Source of the DNA: Hyphomicrobiales bacterium | Lineage (GTDB): Bacteria; Pseudomonadota; Alphaproteobacteria; Rhizobiales; Rhizobiaceae | NCBI GenBank assembly: GCA_900472295.1 | Contig: UCIA01000002.1 | Span: 868,001 to 932,000 of the forward strand | Reading direction: 5' to 3' | DNA: 64,000 bases | Shown here: positions 18,864-27,571 of the stretch, piece after piece | Layout of the letters: every line of letters starts with the position of its first letter | Position numbering within the stretch: the stretch's first letter is position 1 | Notes under the pieces: generated by a model | What the model was told of the DNA's origin: nothing | The model's database searches: none | What the model saw: only the letters and a program-made list of their open reading frames with translations | Translations under genes and position numbers: made by a program

Positions 18864-21635
18864 TCAGTTCTCGAACATGACGAAGGCGGCCCAGACCCGC
18901 GGATCCTGCGCGCCGGCAATCTTGCCGTCGCGGGCGTCGCGGCGGGTCTGGCGCAGCGCTTCCGCATAGGTCTGACGGGCAGCAAGGCGACGGTAGAAAC
19001 TGACCATGAAGGCTGCGGTTCCGGCATCGTCCACGGGCCAAAGCGTCAGCAGCGAACGCTTCGCGCCCGCAATGCTGATCGCGGTCGGCAGGCCGCGCAA
19101 GCCGCCAACGAATGTCTCCTGGCCTCGGGCCGTCTCGCAGGCGGAGAGCACGATCAGGTCGAGGTTCGACAGGTCCCACATCATCAGCTCCATGCCATAG
19201 AGCCGGCCGTCCTCATCGTCGCGCTTCATCGACTGCCGGTTTCCCGACCGGGACAGCACCACCTGGCTCTGCCAAAGCGCATTCACCGCGCCGACACCGC
19301 CCTCCTTCTCGTCGCGGTAGGCGCCATGGGTGGCGAGATGCGCAACCGTTGCCTGCTCCATGCCCTTGCGCAGTGCCCGCTCGCCGGCTGCCGTTCCGGT
19401 GAGCATGTCGACCGAGTACTGGTCGCCGCGCAGGATCGAGGCGATTGCATCGACTTCCATCCTAGTGCCCAGCAACGGCTCGGCGCCCTTCTCCGCGCCA
19501 CGCGCATAGTCGAGGCCACCGGCGAGCAGCGATTTGCCGTTCTTTGGAAAGCTCTGATCGACACCGGCGTTCAACAGCGATTCCGGCCGCGTCAGCATGC
19601 GTACGGTGAAGCGGTCATCCAGCGTCACACCCTTCCTGTCCTTAAGCAAAGGAAACGGTACCGAGAACAATTTGCCGTCGGGCACCACGAAAAGTGTATC
19701 CGCACCTGCGAGCGACGGTTCCAAAGGCGCCAGCAGCCCGGTGTAAAGGCCGGTGAACGTAACGTCGAGATCGACCAGCGGCACGGCGCCGCGTTCCTGC
19801 GCGGAGCGGCTGGATCTAAGGTTCGCCATGCGGGTTGTCTGCGCGGCCGGAATGATCCGGCGCGGATCGCCGAGGTCGTAGAGGCGCGGCGGCTGGTCCT
19901 TGCGCGTGACGATCGCATAGAGTCGCGTGTCTTCAAGCGGATCGGCACTCTCGCGATCTGCCCGCCACTTGCGGGTAATGAAATAGTCGATCAGCGCCTC
20001 ATTGGGTTTCAGCAATGTCTCAGCCGTCGGCAGCGGCTTCTGCATTGCCTTCTCATCGAAGCCATACTTCGTCGAAAGCCTGGCGTTGAGCGTGTCGTTC
20101 ATCGACTGAACCTGCTCCATCAGCAGCGCCCCCGTATGTTCAATATCGTCGCCGCTGGACACAACCTCCTGATAGGAGAACGACAGCCGCATCGCGGTCT
20201 GGATCAGGCGTCGCGTCTCCGTATCGTTCGGATCGATTATTCGCAAAAGCTTGCGCAGCGTATCCCGCTTGCCGTTTTCCAGTGTCGGCCAGCGGCGCAC
20301 GGCATCGGCGAATGCCGGCACCGCCAATGCGTTGTTTTGCGCGAAGCGCGCGTAGTCGTAGAGCATGTCGTCGGCCATCGCGCGGCTGGCTTCGGCGACG
20401 ATGGCATTGCCGGCCGAGCTCACCTGCATCGAATTCCACCGCAGCATGTCATGGTCGAGACCGGCAAAATCGGCGGCCGAGGCCGTGGGATCGGTCTTCG
20501 CCTTGAGATTGGCAATCGCCTGTCGTGCGGCAAACTCCAGCGGCGGCGGCAGGTCGAATTTTGACTCGGCGATGCGATAGGCTTGGTCGAGGTGCCGCAT
20601 GCTGCTTTCCAAATCCCCCCTGGCGTCGAAATGCGCGGCCAGCAGATTCGCGATCTTGATTGCCAGTATCTCGGGATAGCCTTGGTCGGGGGTCAGCGAT
20701 TGCAGATGTGCGATTGTCGGCTCGTCAAGCGGCTGCGCACCGGAGAGCGCACTGGTGTAAAGCAACCACGCATCAGCCTGCTCGACCAGATTGTCTTGCT
20801 GCTTGAGAGCGACGGCGATGTCCCGTTGCTGCTGGAGATAACGCAAGGCCTCGTCGTGCATGCCGAGGTTGAGATAGTCCTGTGCCGTGTTGCTGGCGCT
20901 GACCAGAACGTAGAAATGATTTGCGCCGTAATAGGCGGTGCGCTTCTTGATCACGGCCAGGTCATAGTGCAAGGCACGTGTGGGTGCGCCCATCTGGCGC
21001 AGCAGGTCCGCAAGATTGTTCTGCAGTGTCCAGGTGAGCGGGTCGTCATTGCCAAGCGCGCGCGCGGCTGTCTCCACATTGCCCTGCTGGATGTTGATGG
21101 CGGAAGCGATGTTGCCGACTGCCGCAACGGCCGTCGTCATCTGATCGGTGGCGAAGATGAGCTCCCTGGAGTCCTTGCCATAATAGTGCTCGTAGAGACC
21201 AATCGCATTGGCGAACATGGAAACGGCGCTCCGATGGTCTTTCTCGGCCTGCTTCAGCATCGCGTAGTTGAGATAGAAATCGGCGCGCTTGGCGACGTCC
21301 TGTTGCATTGCCCTGGTTTTCAGGCCTTCGGTAAAAATCGCTTCGGCCTCTTCGAGAAACTGGCCGTTCAGGAAGGTCGCGCCGGCATTCGAGTAGCTGA
21401 CGACCGTAAACTCATAGAGGTCGCTTCTCGCCGCATCGAGCAGCGCTGACCGCAACAGTGCATAGCCTTCGTCGAAATGTCCGACTTCCGTCATCAGCTT
21501 GTAAGCCGCATCGATCCGGGCCGTCAGCGAAGCTTCTGTCTCCTGCTGTGCGAACGGGCTTGCCGTCTGGGCTTGTGCCGTCGCCAGGGGCAGCGCGACG
21601 GCCAACATCGCCACGACGCACGCAACGACGCGCAT
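18864..21635 (-). CDS. Secreted CHAT-domain protease with TPR-like N-terminal region
   Basis: 923 residues from ATG 21635, which has GGGAG 5 nt upstream and gives a clean signal peptide (MRVVACVVAMLAVALPLATA). The middle is helical TPR-like sequence (YLNYAMLKQAEKDHRSAVSMFANAI, LHYDLAVIKKRTAYYGANHFY). The C-terminal CHAT domain shows the caspase-type dyad: His in VAHLATHGAYRDE (about 770) and Cys in LIVLSACETARG (about 833), followed by GAKRSLLTLWPVDD. CHAT proteases are activated through TPR-type sensor regions. It is the third gene of an operon with a FAD monooxygenase and a caspase protein. Confidence 0.88.
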   Translation of the reverse strand: MRVVACVVAMLAVALPLATAQAQTASPFAQQETEASLTARIDAAYKLMTEVGHFDEGYALLRSALLDAARSDLYEFTVVSYSNAGATFLNGQFLEEAEAIFTEGLKTRAMQQDVAKRADFYLNYAMLKQAEKDHRSAVSMFANAIGLYEHYYGKDSRELIFATDQMTTAVAAVGNIASAINIQQGNVETAARALGNDDPLTWTLQNNLADLLRQMGAPTRALHYDLAVIKKRTAYYGANHFYVLVSASNTAQDYLNLGMHDEALRYLQQQRDIAVALKQQDNLVEQADAWLLYTSALSGAQPLDEPTIAHLQSLTPDQGYPEILAIKIANLLAAHFDARGDLESSMRHLDQAYRIAESKFDLPPPLEFAARQAIANLKAKTDPTASAADFAGLDHDMLRWNSMQVSSAGNAIVAEASRAMADDMLYDYARFAQNNALAVPAFADAVRRWPTLENGKRDTLRKLLRIIDPNDTETRRLIQTAMRLSFSYQEVVSSGDDIEHTGALLMEQVQSMNDTLNARLSTKYGFDEKAMQKPLPTAETLLKPNEALIDYFITRKWRADRESADPLEDTRLYAIVTRKDQPPRLYDLGDPRRIIPAAQTTRMANLRSSRSAQERGAVPLVDLDVTFTGLYTGLLAPLEPSLAGADTLFVVPDGKLFSVPFPLLKDRKGVTLDDRFTVRMLTRPESLLNAGVDQSFPKNGKSLLAGGLDYARGAEKGAEPLLGTRMEVDAIASILRGDQYSVDMLTGTAAGERALRKGMEQATVAHLATHGAYRDEKEGGVGAVNALWQSQVVLSRSGNRQSMKRDDEDGRLYGMELMMWDLSNLDLIVLSACETARGQETFVGGLRGLPTAISIAGAKRSLLTLWPVDDAGTAAFMVSFYRRLAARQTYAEALRQTRRDARDGKIAGAQDPRVWAAFVMFEN

Positions 21636-21697
21636 CACGTCTCCCGGTTTTCGGACTATGGGCATGACAGTGTTCACGCTGATCTGAGGCGAAAACT

Positions 21698-22954
21698 CTA
21701 TGATGCAATCGTATCATGGCCCGGGTTTTGGCCAAAATCCCACTGCACCTCGGCCAGCCCGATCCGCCTGAACGGATCGACCAGCGTTCCGGCCACCATC
21801 GAGGCGAGCACACCTGGCAGCGGCGGCACCTTTGCGATGGTCGCCACCAGCCGGTCGCGGAAGAAGGGCAGCATCGCGCCGTCCGACTGATAGAACGGCG
21901 TCAGCGCCAGCGACAGCGCCTGGAAGATCCGGACATGCCATCGCCGCGCTTTGGCATAGGCTTCCAGCGCCGCCTCGACATCGCCCGCTTGTGCCAATGC
22001 ATGGCTGAGCGCCGCCGCGTCGAGCAGCGCCATGTTGGCGCCTTGGCCGAGCTGCGGGCTGGTCGAATGCGCCGCGTCGCCGATCACCGCCAGACGCCGT
22101 CCGGCCGGCAGCTTCATCGTGTGGTGGCCGTAGCGCGCCAGCGACAGCTGGTCGAAACTGTCGATCTGGCTGGTGAACGCCTCGCACTCAGGCCACAGCG
22201 CAATGAGCCTCGCCTTCCAGGCATCGAGGCCCGCTTTCCGTACCTGCTCGACATCGGCCGGCTTCAGGCTCCAGAAGAACGCCGCCATCTTCTCGGCGCC
22301 CAGCTGCGGACGGCCGATCGGCAGCACGCCGATCATCACGCTGGCCTTGTCGTAGCGCTGCAGCAGCGCGTTTTCGTCAAAACCTTCGCCGCGCCAGCCG
22401 AGCGAGGCCCAGAACGCGCCATAGGTGAGCGGCCGCGGCTCGGCCGGATCGTTCAGGCACCGGCGCAGCTTCGAGCGCGAGCCACTGGCATCGACGACGA
22501 GGTCGAACGGCCCTGCCTTGCGGCCAGTATCCAAGACCAGACTCGCCCGCTCGCCGACCTCCAGCGTCTCGATTTCGACCCCGGTTTCGATGGCAATGCC
22601 TTGGCGCTGCGCGGCGCGGAACAACACGCCGAACAGCGCCGCCCGGTGCACCGCCAGCCCGAAGCGACCGCCAGGTTGCGCGTCGTAGCGCACCGCGAGC
22701 ACGGTGCGCCCGGTCGAGGCATCAGCACCGTGCAGCCGCTCGATGCGGCTGCCCAGTGCCAGAATGTCGTCGAGCAGACCGAGATCGGCGAGCACGCTCA
22801 GCCCGGTCGGCTGCAGGATCAGGCCGGAGCCGACCGGCTTCGGCTCCTCGAAACGTTCGAAGATGGTGACCTTATGCCCGGCGCGCCTGAGATAGAGCGC
22901 CGTAGCAAGCCCCGCCGGGCCGGCGCCGGCAATCGCGATGTCGAGGTCCGGCAT
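21698..22954 (-). CDS. FAD-dependent aromatic-hydroxylase-type monooxygenase
   Basis: 418 residues. The Rossmann motif GAGPAGLATALYLRRAGHKVTIFE is near residue 10. VGSGLILQPTGLSVLADLG and the second FAD motif RLAVIGDAAHSTSPQLGQGANMALLDA follow; these place it among group A flavin monooxygenases (salicylate/kynurenine hydroxylase-like). It has no signal peptide and should be cytoplasmic. It starts 3 bp after the stop of the caspase gene, and the CHAT gene starts 62 bp after its own stop, so all three should share a transcript. Substrate unknown. Confidence 0.88.
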   Translation of the reverse strand: MPDLDIAIAGAGPAGLATALYLRRAGHKVTIFERFEEPKPVGSGLILQPTGLSVLADLGLLDDILALGSRIERLHGADASTGRTVLAVRYDAQPGGRFGLAVHRAALFGVLFRAAQRQGIAIETGVEIETLEVGERASLVLDTGRKAGPFDLVVDASGSRSKLRRCLNDPAEPRPLTYGAFWASLGWRGEGFDENALLQRYDKASVMIGVLPIGRPQLGAEKMAAFFWSLKPADVEQVRKAGLDAWKARLIALWPECEAFTSQIDSFDQLSLARYGHHTMKLPAGRRLAVIGDAAHSTSPQLGQGANMALLDAAALSHALAQAGDVEAALEAYAKARRWHVRIFQALSLALTPFYQSDGAMLPFFRDRLVATIAKVPPLPGVLASMVAGTLVDPFRRIGLAEVQWDFGQNPGHDTIAS

Positions 22955-22957
22955 GCG

Positions 22958-25900
22958 CTAGTTGCTGACGCCGCCGAGTCTGGCTTGCGCATGCTCGCGG
23001 CTGGCGGTGTACAGCGTTTCCTCCGGCTTGAGAGCAAGAGCTCTATCGATGCTCTCAAGACTGGCCTGGTAGGCTGTCGCCGCGCCGGCCTTGTCGCCCT
23101 GCTGCTCGAGGACATACCCGGTCTTGAGCTGCGCATTGTGGACGGCGAAATCGAATTCGGGGTTCTTGGGTTCGATGGCCGCGGCCTTTGCCGCCGCGAC
23201 CTCGGCGGCCTTGTACAGCTTCATGGCATCCTGCGGAAAATTCGTCGTGTAGGAATCCGCGACTTCGATATAGGCCTCGTTGAGATCGCGCAGGCTGTTG
23301 ACGTTTTGCGGGAGCTGAGCGGCGAATTTCTTCGCAGCCTCCAGCCGCAAATCGTTCTGCGCCCAATAGCCCTTGTAGTCATCCATCAGCCGCTTATCGA
23401 TCGCGACCCTGTTGTGGAAGAGGATAAGGTCGCTTTGATAGGGCTGCTTGTCGGGCTGCGCCTCGACGATTTTGGCTGCGTAGGCGAGGCCCGCCTCGTC
23501 ATATTTCAAGGCGTTGGCGTAGTCCTTGAGCTGCCGGTACGAGCCGGCGATCTTTGTATGGTAAAGCGTCGCATTGCGCTGCCAGACCATGTTTTCCGGG
23601 TCGAGTGCCGCCAGGTTCAACGCCGCCTGATGCGCCTTCTTGGTGAACTCGATCGCGGTGACGTCGTCGGGCACGAATTGATACCACGTGGCCGTCTTTT
23701 CATAGGACGTGACCAGATCGGCCGCCCACTGCTTGTTGACGGCGTCCGCTTCGACGAGACGCTCGCGGATGGCATTTGCTTCCTTGTAGGCGGCGAGTGA
23801 TTTCTCGGCGTCCTCGGCGCTGATCATATTGTCGCCGAAGTAGATGGATTGACCCATTTTTTCCAGAGTGCCGGCAAGCCCACTCTGCCAGGACAGATTC
23901 TTGGGATCGGCCGCGATCAGCTTGCGCGTGATGGCGACCGATGCTTCGAAGGACGCAACCGAGGCTTGGCCCGCATTCTCGGTATAGCCATTACCGTCGC
24001 CCCGGATCTTGTCATACTGGATATCGCCCAGCGCATCGTAGGCAGCGGCCAGGTCGAACTGGCGCAAGGCATTGTCGGGCGCGGCTTCGGCCAGTTTCTT
24101 CGCTATATCAAGGCTCTCCTGGAACGAAGCCAGGGCTTGCGGCAGTTGCTTCTTGTCCTGCTGGATTTCGCCGATGCGGCGGCTGCTGAGCGCCAGTGTG
24201 GATTGCAGCGCCTCATTGGCCGGATCCTTGCCGGTCAGCTCCACGGCGATATCACGCGCCGACACATAGGCGGCCATCGCCAGCTCGTCATTGCCTTGCA
24301 GCTTGTGCACAGCGCCGACTTTCAGGAACGCAGCAGCCTCAAGGCCGAGCGCGGTGGCATCAGCCGCATTGCCTTTCGCAAGGTCCTTCCGGATTTCGAG
24401 GCCACGCTGATACGATGCCAGTGCAGCGCTAGAGTCACCCTGATCGCGCTGCACGTCACCCAGTTTCAGCGTGCTGGCCGCAACGCTGTACTGCCATGCG
24501 GCATTGGACGGCTCGGCACTGGCAAGAATGGAGGCCACCTGTTGCTGGCGTTCATAGGCGCTGCGCCCGCCGGACAGGTTGCCGACTGTCCGGTAGAGGT
24601 CACCAAGCACCTCCAGCGAGTCCAGCTGCTGCTTACGCTGCGCTTCGGGAAGTTGTTCGCGCGCCAGATCGTTGTAAAGCGCGGCCGCCTTCTCATAGCT
24701 TTGGATCGCCAGATCGTACTTCAGGTTGGAACGCGCCGCGCCGCCGCTGATCATATGCGTGGTTGCCTCGGAAAGCGTGCGATCGAGGAAGTTCGACTTC
24801 AGCGCATCGCGCGAGGTCGCATCGATTTCGGCGGCCTCGGCAAGCTTGCCCTGCGCCGTATCGAAGGCGCCGAGATCGAGCTGGCCCAGTGCCTCATCGC
24901 GCAGTTTGGCGACTGTCGGGTCGGCCGACGCCAGCGTCTTCATCTGCGTGCGCACGGCGACGAACGCATCGGCGGCCTCGGTAAGCTTCTTTCGCCGGTC
25001 GTCCGTCGACAGCGCCTTGGCATCGGAATCGATCAACGCGCCATAGAGCGGCGCCAGCGGCATGTCCTTGTCCTTGGCGAGACGCTCGACCTCGTCGCGC
25101 AGATCGGGCGTCACGTCAGCCATCGCCAGCAGCAAGCGTTCCCGCTCCGGCAGTTGGCCGGCACTTTGGGAGGCGAAGAACATTTGCGGCAGGCCGTTTT
25201 CGACATAGGGCAATTGCGCGCCGCGCGACCGGTCGTAGACCTCCTGCTGCACCAGCGTCAGCACCGAACGGATTTCGAGCCCGTCGGTCGCCAGATATTT
25301 TGCCAGACCCGCGGTGAACGGCGAATTGTCGCCGGTGCCGTCGGCCGCCGTCGCGCCGGGTGCCGCCGAAAACGTATAGAGCAGGTTTTCGGCCTTGCCC
25401 AAACGACCGAGCCCAGGCTTCACCTCCTTGGTCTCCTTGACGTTCAGCGCCTTGACGCCGCGGCCGGCACCCTCGCCGCCGGCGAACGGATCGTTGCGGC
25501 AGGCATCGAGCAGGATCAGCCCGATTTTCGAGACGCTGGTGACCGTCTCGCGCACCTCTTCCAGCGGCAGGCTGGTCTGCTTCAGCGTCTCGACCGAAGT
25601 CGCGTCGGCATCTGTCGGCAGCAGGCGATTCTCGCCGGCGATTTCGACACCGTGACCGGCGAAATAGACCAGCGCGACATTGGCGCCGGCTGCGTCCTCG
25701 CGAAAATCCTCCAGCGCGCGGCGCATCCGCTTGAGATCGCGATCGGTCTCAAGCGTGACCTCGAAGCCAAGCGCTTCCAGTGATTTCTTGATCGCCTGGG
25801 CGTCGTTGACGGCATTGCCCAGAGGCCGGACGTTCTTGTAGGCGTCGACGGCCATGACCAGGGCGAAGCGCTGTTCGGCCAATGCCGGAAAGGCGGATGA

Positions 25901-25975
25901 AGAAAGCAGTACCAGTGCAACCAGGAATCGCCGCAATTTAAAGCCCCCAAGCTGATTGTGTGTTTCAGCTCCCAT
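22958..25975 (-). CDS. Secreted caspase family (peptidase C14) protein with long TPR region
   Basis: 1005 residues from ATG 25975. A TTG at 25936 with GGGGG upstream would start directly before the signal peptide (LRRFLVALVLLSSSAFPALA). Residues 35-270 form a caspase/metacaspase p20-like domain: FALVMAVDAYKNVRPLGNA, catalytic His108 in VYFAGHGVEIAGEN and Cys159 in LILLDACRNDPF. The remaining 700 residues are helical repeats of TPR type (LASYQRGLEIRKDLAKGN, ASFQESLDIAKKLAEAAPDN). It is the first gene of the operon with the FAD monooxygenase and CHAT protein. Caspase-fold enzymes with repeat regions often act as sensor-triggered proteases. Confidence 0.9.
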   Translation of the reverse strand: MGAETHNQLGGFKLRRFLVALVLLSSSAFPALAEQRFALVMAVDAYKNVRPLGNAVNDAQAIKKSLEALGFEVTLETDRDLKRMRRALEDFREDAAGANVALVYFAGHGVEIAGENRLLPTDADATSVETLKQTSLPLEEVRETVTSVSKIGLILLDACRNDPFAGGEGAGRGVKALNVKETKEVKPGLGRLGKAENLLYTFSAAPGATAADGTGDNSPFTAGLAKYLATDGLEIRSVLTLVQQEVYDRSRGAQLPYVENGLPQMFFASQSAGQLPERERLLLAMADVTPDLRDEVERLAKDKDMPLAPLYGALIDSDAKALSTDDRRKKLTEAADAFVAVRTQMKTLASADPTVAKLRDEALGQLDLGAFDTAQGKLAEAAEIDATSRDALKSNFLDRTLSEATTHMISGGAARSNLKYDLAIQSYEKAAALYNDLAREQLPEAQRKQQLDSLEVLGDLYRTVGNLSGGRSAYERQQQVASILASAEPSNAAWQYSVAASTLKLGDVQRDQGDSSAALASYQRGLEIRKDLAKGNAADATALGLEAAAFLKVGAVHKLQGNDELAMAAYVSARDIAVELTGKDPANEALQSTLALSSRRIGEIQQDKKQLPQALASFQESLDIAKKLAEAAPDNALRQFDLAAAYDALGDIQYDKIRGDGNGYTENAGQASVASFEASVAITRKLIAADPKNLSWQSGLAGTLEKMGQSIYFGDNMISAEDAEKSLAAYKEANAIRERLVEADAVNKQWAADLVTSYEKTATWYQFVPDDVTAIEFTKKAHQAALNLAALDPENMVWQRNATLYHTKIAGSYRQLKDYANALKYDEAGLAYAAKIVEAQPDKQPYQSDLILFHNRVAIDKRLMDDYKGYWAQNDLRLEAAKKFAAQLPQNVNSLRDLNEAYIEVADSYTTNFPQDAMKLYKAAEVAAAKAAAIEPKNPEFDFAVHNAQLKTGYVLEQQGDKAGAATAYQASLESIDRALALKPEETLYTASREHAQARLGGVSN

Positions 25976-26084
25976 AGGATTGTGACAACTGCAAGGTCAG
26001 CTTGTCGAGAAATTTTGATCGCAGCAGCTTGATCGGCCACGGCAGGACCAAGGCAATACTCGGATATACTCGCTAAGCGGCTGA

Positions 26085-26489
26085 CTATGCCGCGTCGAAG
26101 GCAGCGCGCGCGTCGCGCACCGCGTCGTGGTTGAGTTCGGCCCACAGGATCAATTGATGCAGGGCGCCGAACATCGAGCGTCCGAGGTCGGTCAGGCTGT
26201 ATTCGACGCTCGGCGGCTTGGTCGGGAACACTTCGCGATGCACATAGCCGTCGCGCTGCAGCTCAAGCAGCGTCTGGGTGAGCATGCGCTGCGAGATATC
26301 AGGCACAAGCCGCCGCAGTTCACCGAAGCGATAAGGCTTCTCCGCCAGCGCCATCGCCAGCAATGGGCTCCATTTGCCGTTGATGCCCTTGATGACGTCA
26401 CGAACCGGGCAATCGCCGAAATTGGCGCCGCCCGTCATGGCTCTGTAGATCTCGAGCTTCGATTTCAGATTGACGATCTTGCCGTCCAT
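26085..26489 (-). CDS. HxlR family regulator (YtfH/QorR-like)
   Basis: 134 residues. HxlR signatures are CPVRDVIKGINGKWSPLLAMAL with the single N-terminal Cys of this family, RFGELRRLVPDISQRMLTQTLLELQRDGYV (winged helix) and VEYSLTDLGRSM. The Cys allows redox or quinone sensing in some members. It is divergent from an NmrA/QOR2-type oxidoreductase, the same pairing as ytfH/ytfG of enterobacteria. It therefore probably controls that gene in response to electrophiles. Confidence 0.88.
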   Translation of the reverse strand: MDGKIVNLKSKLEIYRAMTGGANFGDCPVRDVIKGINGKWSPLLAMALAEKPYRFGELRRLVPDISQRMLTQTLLELQRDGYVHREVFPTKPPSVEYSLTDLGRSMFGALHQLILWAELNHDAVRDARAAFDAA

Positions 26490-26565
26490 CGCTGGTTCCC
26501 TGGCTGTGCCTACCTCCCCAAAAACTGCCTTCTTTACGGCATCGGGTCAATTCCTATTTTAGTGC

Positions 26566-26584
26566 TGGTCTCTTTTTGAGACCA
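26566..26584. promoter_or_regulatory. Inverted repeat between hxlR-type gene and oxidoreductase gene
   Basis: TGGTCTC-TTTTT-GAGACCA, a perfect 7-bp dyad with a 5-bp spacer, lies between the divergent starts at 26489 and 26625. It is a candidate operator for the HxlR regulator. Confidence 0.5.
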
Positions 26585-26624
26585 CCGAGGCACTCGCCGT
26601 CGTGGCGCAAATCAGGATCTCCCA

Positions 26625-27515
26625 ATGCCCCAAACCATTCTTGTCACCGGCGCTTCCGGCCAGCTTGGCCGCAGCGTCATCAACCATCTGCTGGGTACAT
26701 TCAAAGTGCCGGCCGAGAGGATCGTCGCCGCCACCCGCACACCGGCCAGCTTGTCCGACCTCGCCGCACGCGGCGTCATTGTGCGCAAGGCGGATTTCGA
26801 TAACCAGGCCTCGCTCGCAAAGGCTTTCGCCGGCGCCGACCGGGTACTCATTATCTCGACAAACGAAATCGCGATCCAGGGCAAGCGTCGCGAGCAGCAG
26901 CTCGCTGCGGTGGCAGCCGCTATGCAGGCAGGCATCGGCCATTTGCTCTACACCTCGATGCCCAACCCTGAGCCGGGTTCACCGGTGATTTTCGCTCCAG
27001 ATCATTACGACACCGAGCAGGCAATCAAGGCGAGCGGCATCCCCTACACGATCTTCCGCAACGGCTGGTACGACGAGAACCTGTTCATGGCGATGCCGCA
27101 GATCCTGGCATCGGGCCAATGGTATACATCAGCGGATAATGGCGCGATCTCCTACGGCTCGCGCGACGACTACGCTGCCGCTATTGCTGCCGGGCTCGCC
27201 TCGGACACAGGCGAAAGCACGACCTACACACTGACCGGCCCAAAAGCCTATACGGCGGCCGAAGTCGCGGCACTCGTCACGGAAGTCACCGGCAACCCGA
27301 TCCAGGTCATTCAGCTATCCGACGAAGCGTTGACTGAGGGGATCAAGGCAGCCGGGTTGCCTGAGTCGCTCGCCAAGGCTCTGGTGTCATTCGACGCCGC
27401 CGCACGCGCCGGCGACCTCGGCATGGTGACGGACGCCGTCGAAAAACTCTCCGGCCGCAAATCGGTGCCGCTGAAGCAGTTTCTGGAGATGAACAAGGCC
27501 GCGCTGGCCGGCTAG
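26625..27515 (+). CDS. NmrA-type NAD(P)H:quinone oxidoreductase-like protein (YtfG/QOR2-like)
   Basis: 296 residues. The Rossmann motif ILVTGASGQLGRSVINHLL is at the N-terminus, VRKADFDNQASLAKAFAGADRVLIIST follows, and YTIFRNGWYDENL is typical of QOR2/NmrA-like atypical SDRs. There is no classical YxxxK. The family includes quinone reductases and redox sensors. It is divergent from the HxlR regulator. A 10-bp-stem hairpin follows the stop codon. Confidence 0.87.
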   Translation: MPQTILVTGASGQLGRSVINHLLGTFKVPAERIVAATRTPASLSDLAARGVIVRKADFDNQASLAKAFAGADRVLIISTNEIAIQGKRREQQLAAVAAAMQAGIGHLLYTSMPNPEPGSPVIFAPDHYDTEQAIKASGIPYTIFRNGWYDENLFMAMPQILASGQWYTSADNGAISYGSRDDYAAAIAAGLASDTGESTTYTLTGPKAYTAAEVAALVTEVTGNPIQVIQLSDEALTEGIKAAGLPESLAKALVSFDAAARAGDLGMVTDAVEKLSGRKSVPLKQFLEMNKAALAG

Positions 27516-27536
27516 GACCGCGCTGCAATGCAAATG

Positions 27537-27568
27537 GCGAAGGCCGTGCCGTCAGGAGCGGCCTTCGC
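27537..27568. terminator. Hairpin between the oxidoreductase gene and kup (convergent)
   Basis: Stem GCGAAGGCCG/CGGCCTTCGC (27537-27546 with 27559-27568), 12-nt loop. It lies between the converging genes, 22 bp after the oxidoreductase stop. No T-run. Confidence 0.6.
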
Positions 27569-27571
27569 TGC

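Noticed and set aside
18825..20564. 579-codon open frame on the plus strand
   Set aside because: It lies opposite the CHAT protease gene, has His/Arg/Gln-rich shadow composition and no domain; a by-product of high G+C.
21716..23800. 694-codon open frame on the plus strand
   Set aside because: It is antisense to the FAD monooxygenase and caspase genes and has typical mirror-frame composition.
23849..25783. 644-codon open frame on the plus strand
   Set aside because: Antisense to the caspase-TPR gene; no recognisable motifs.
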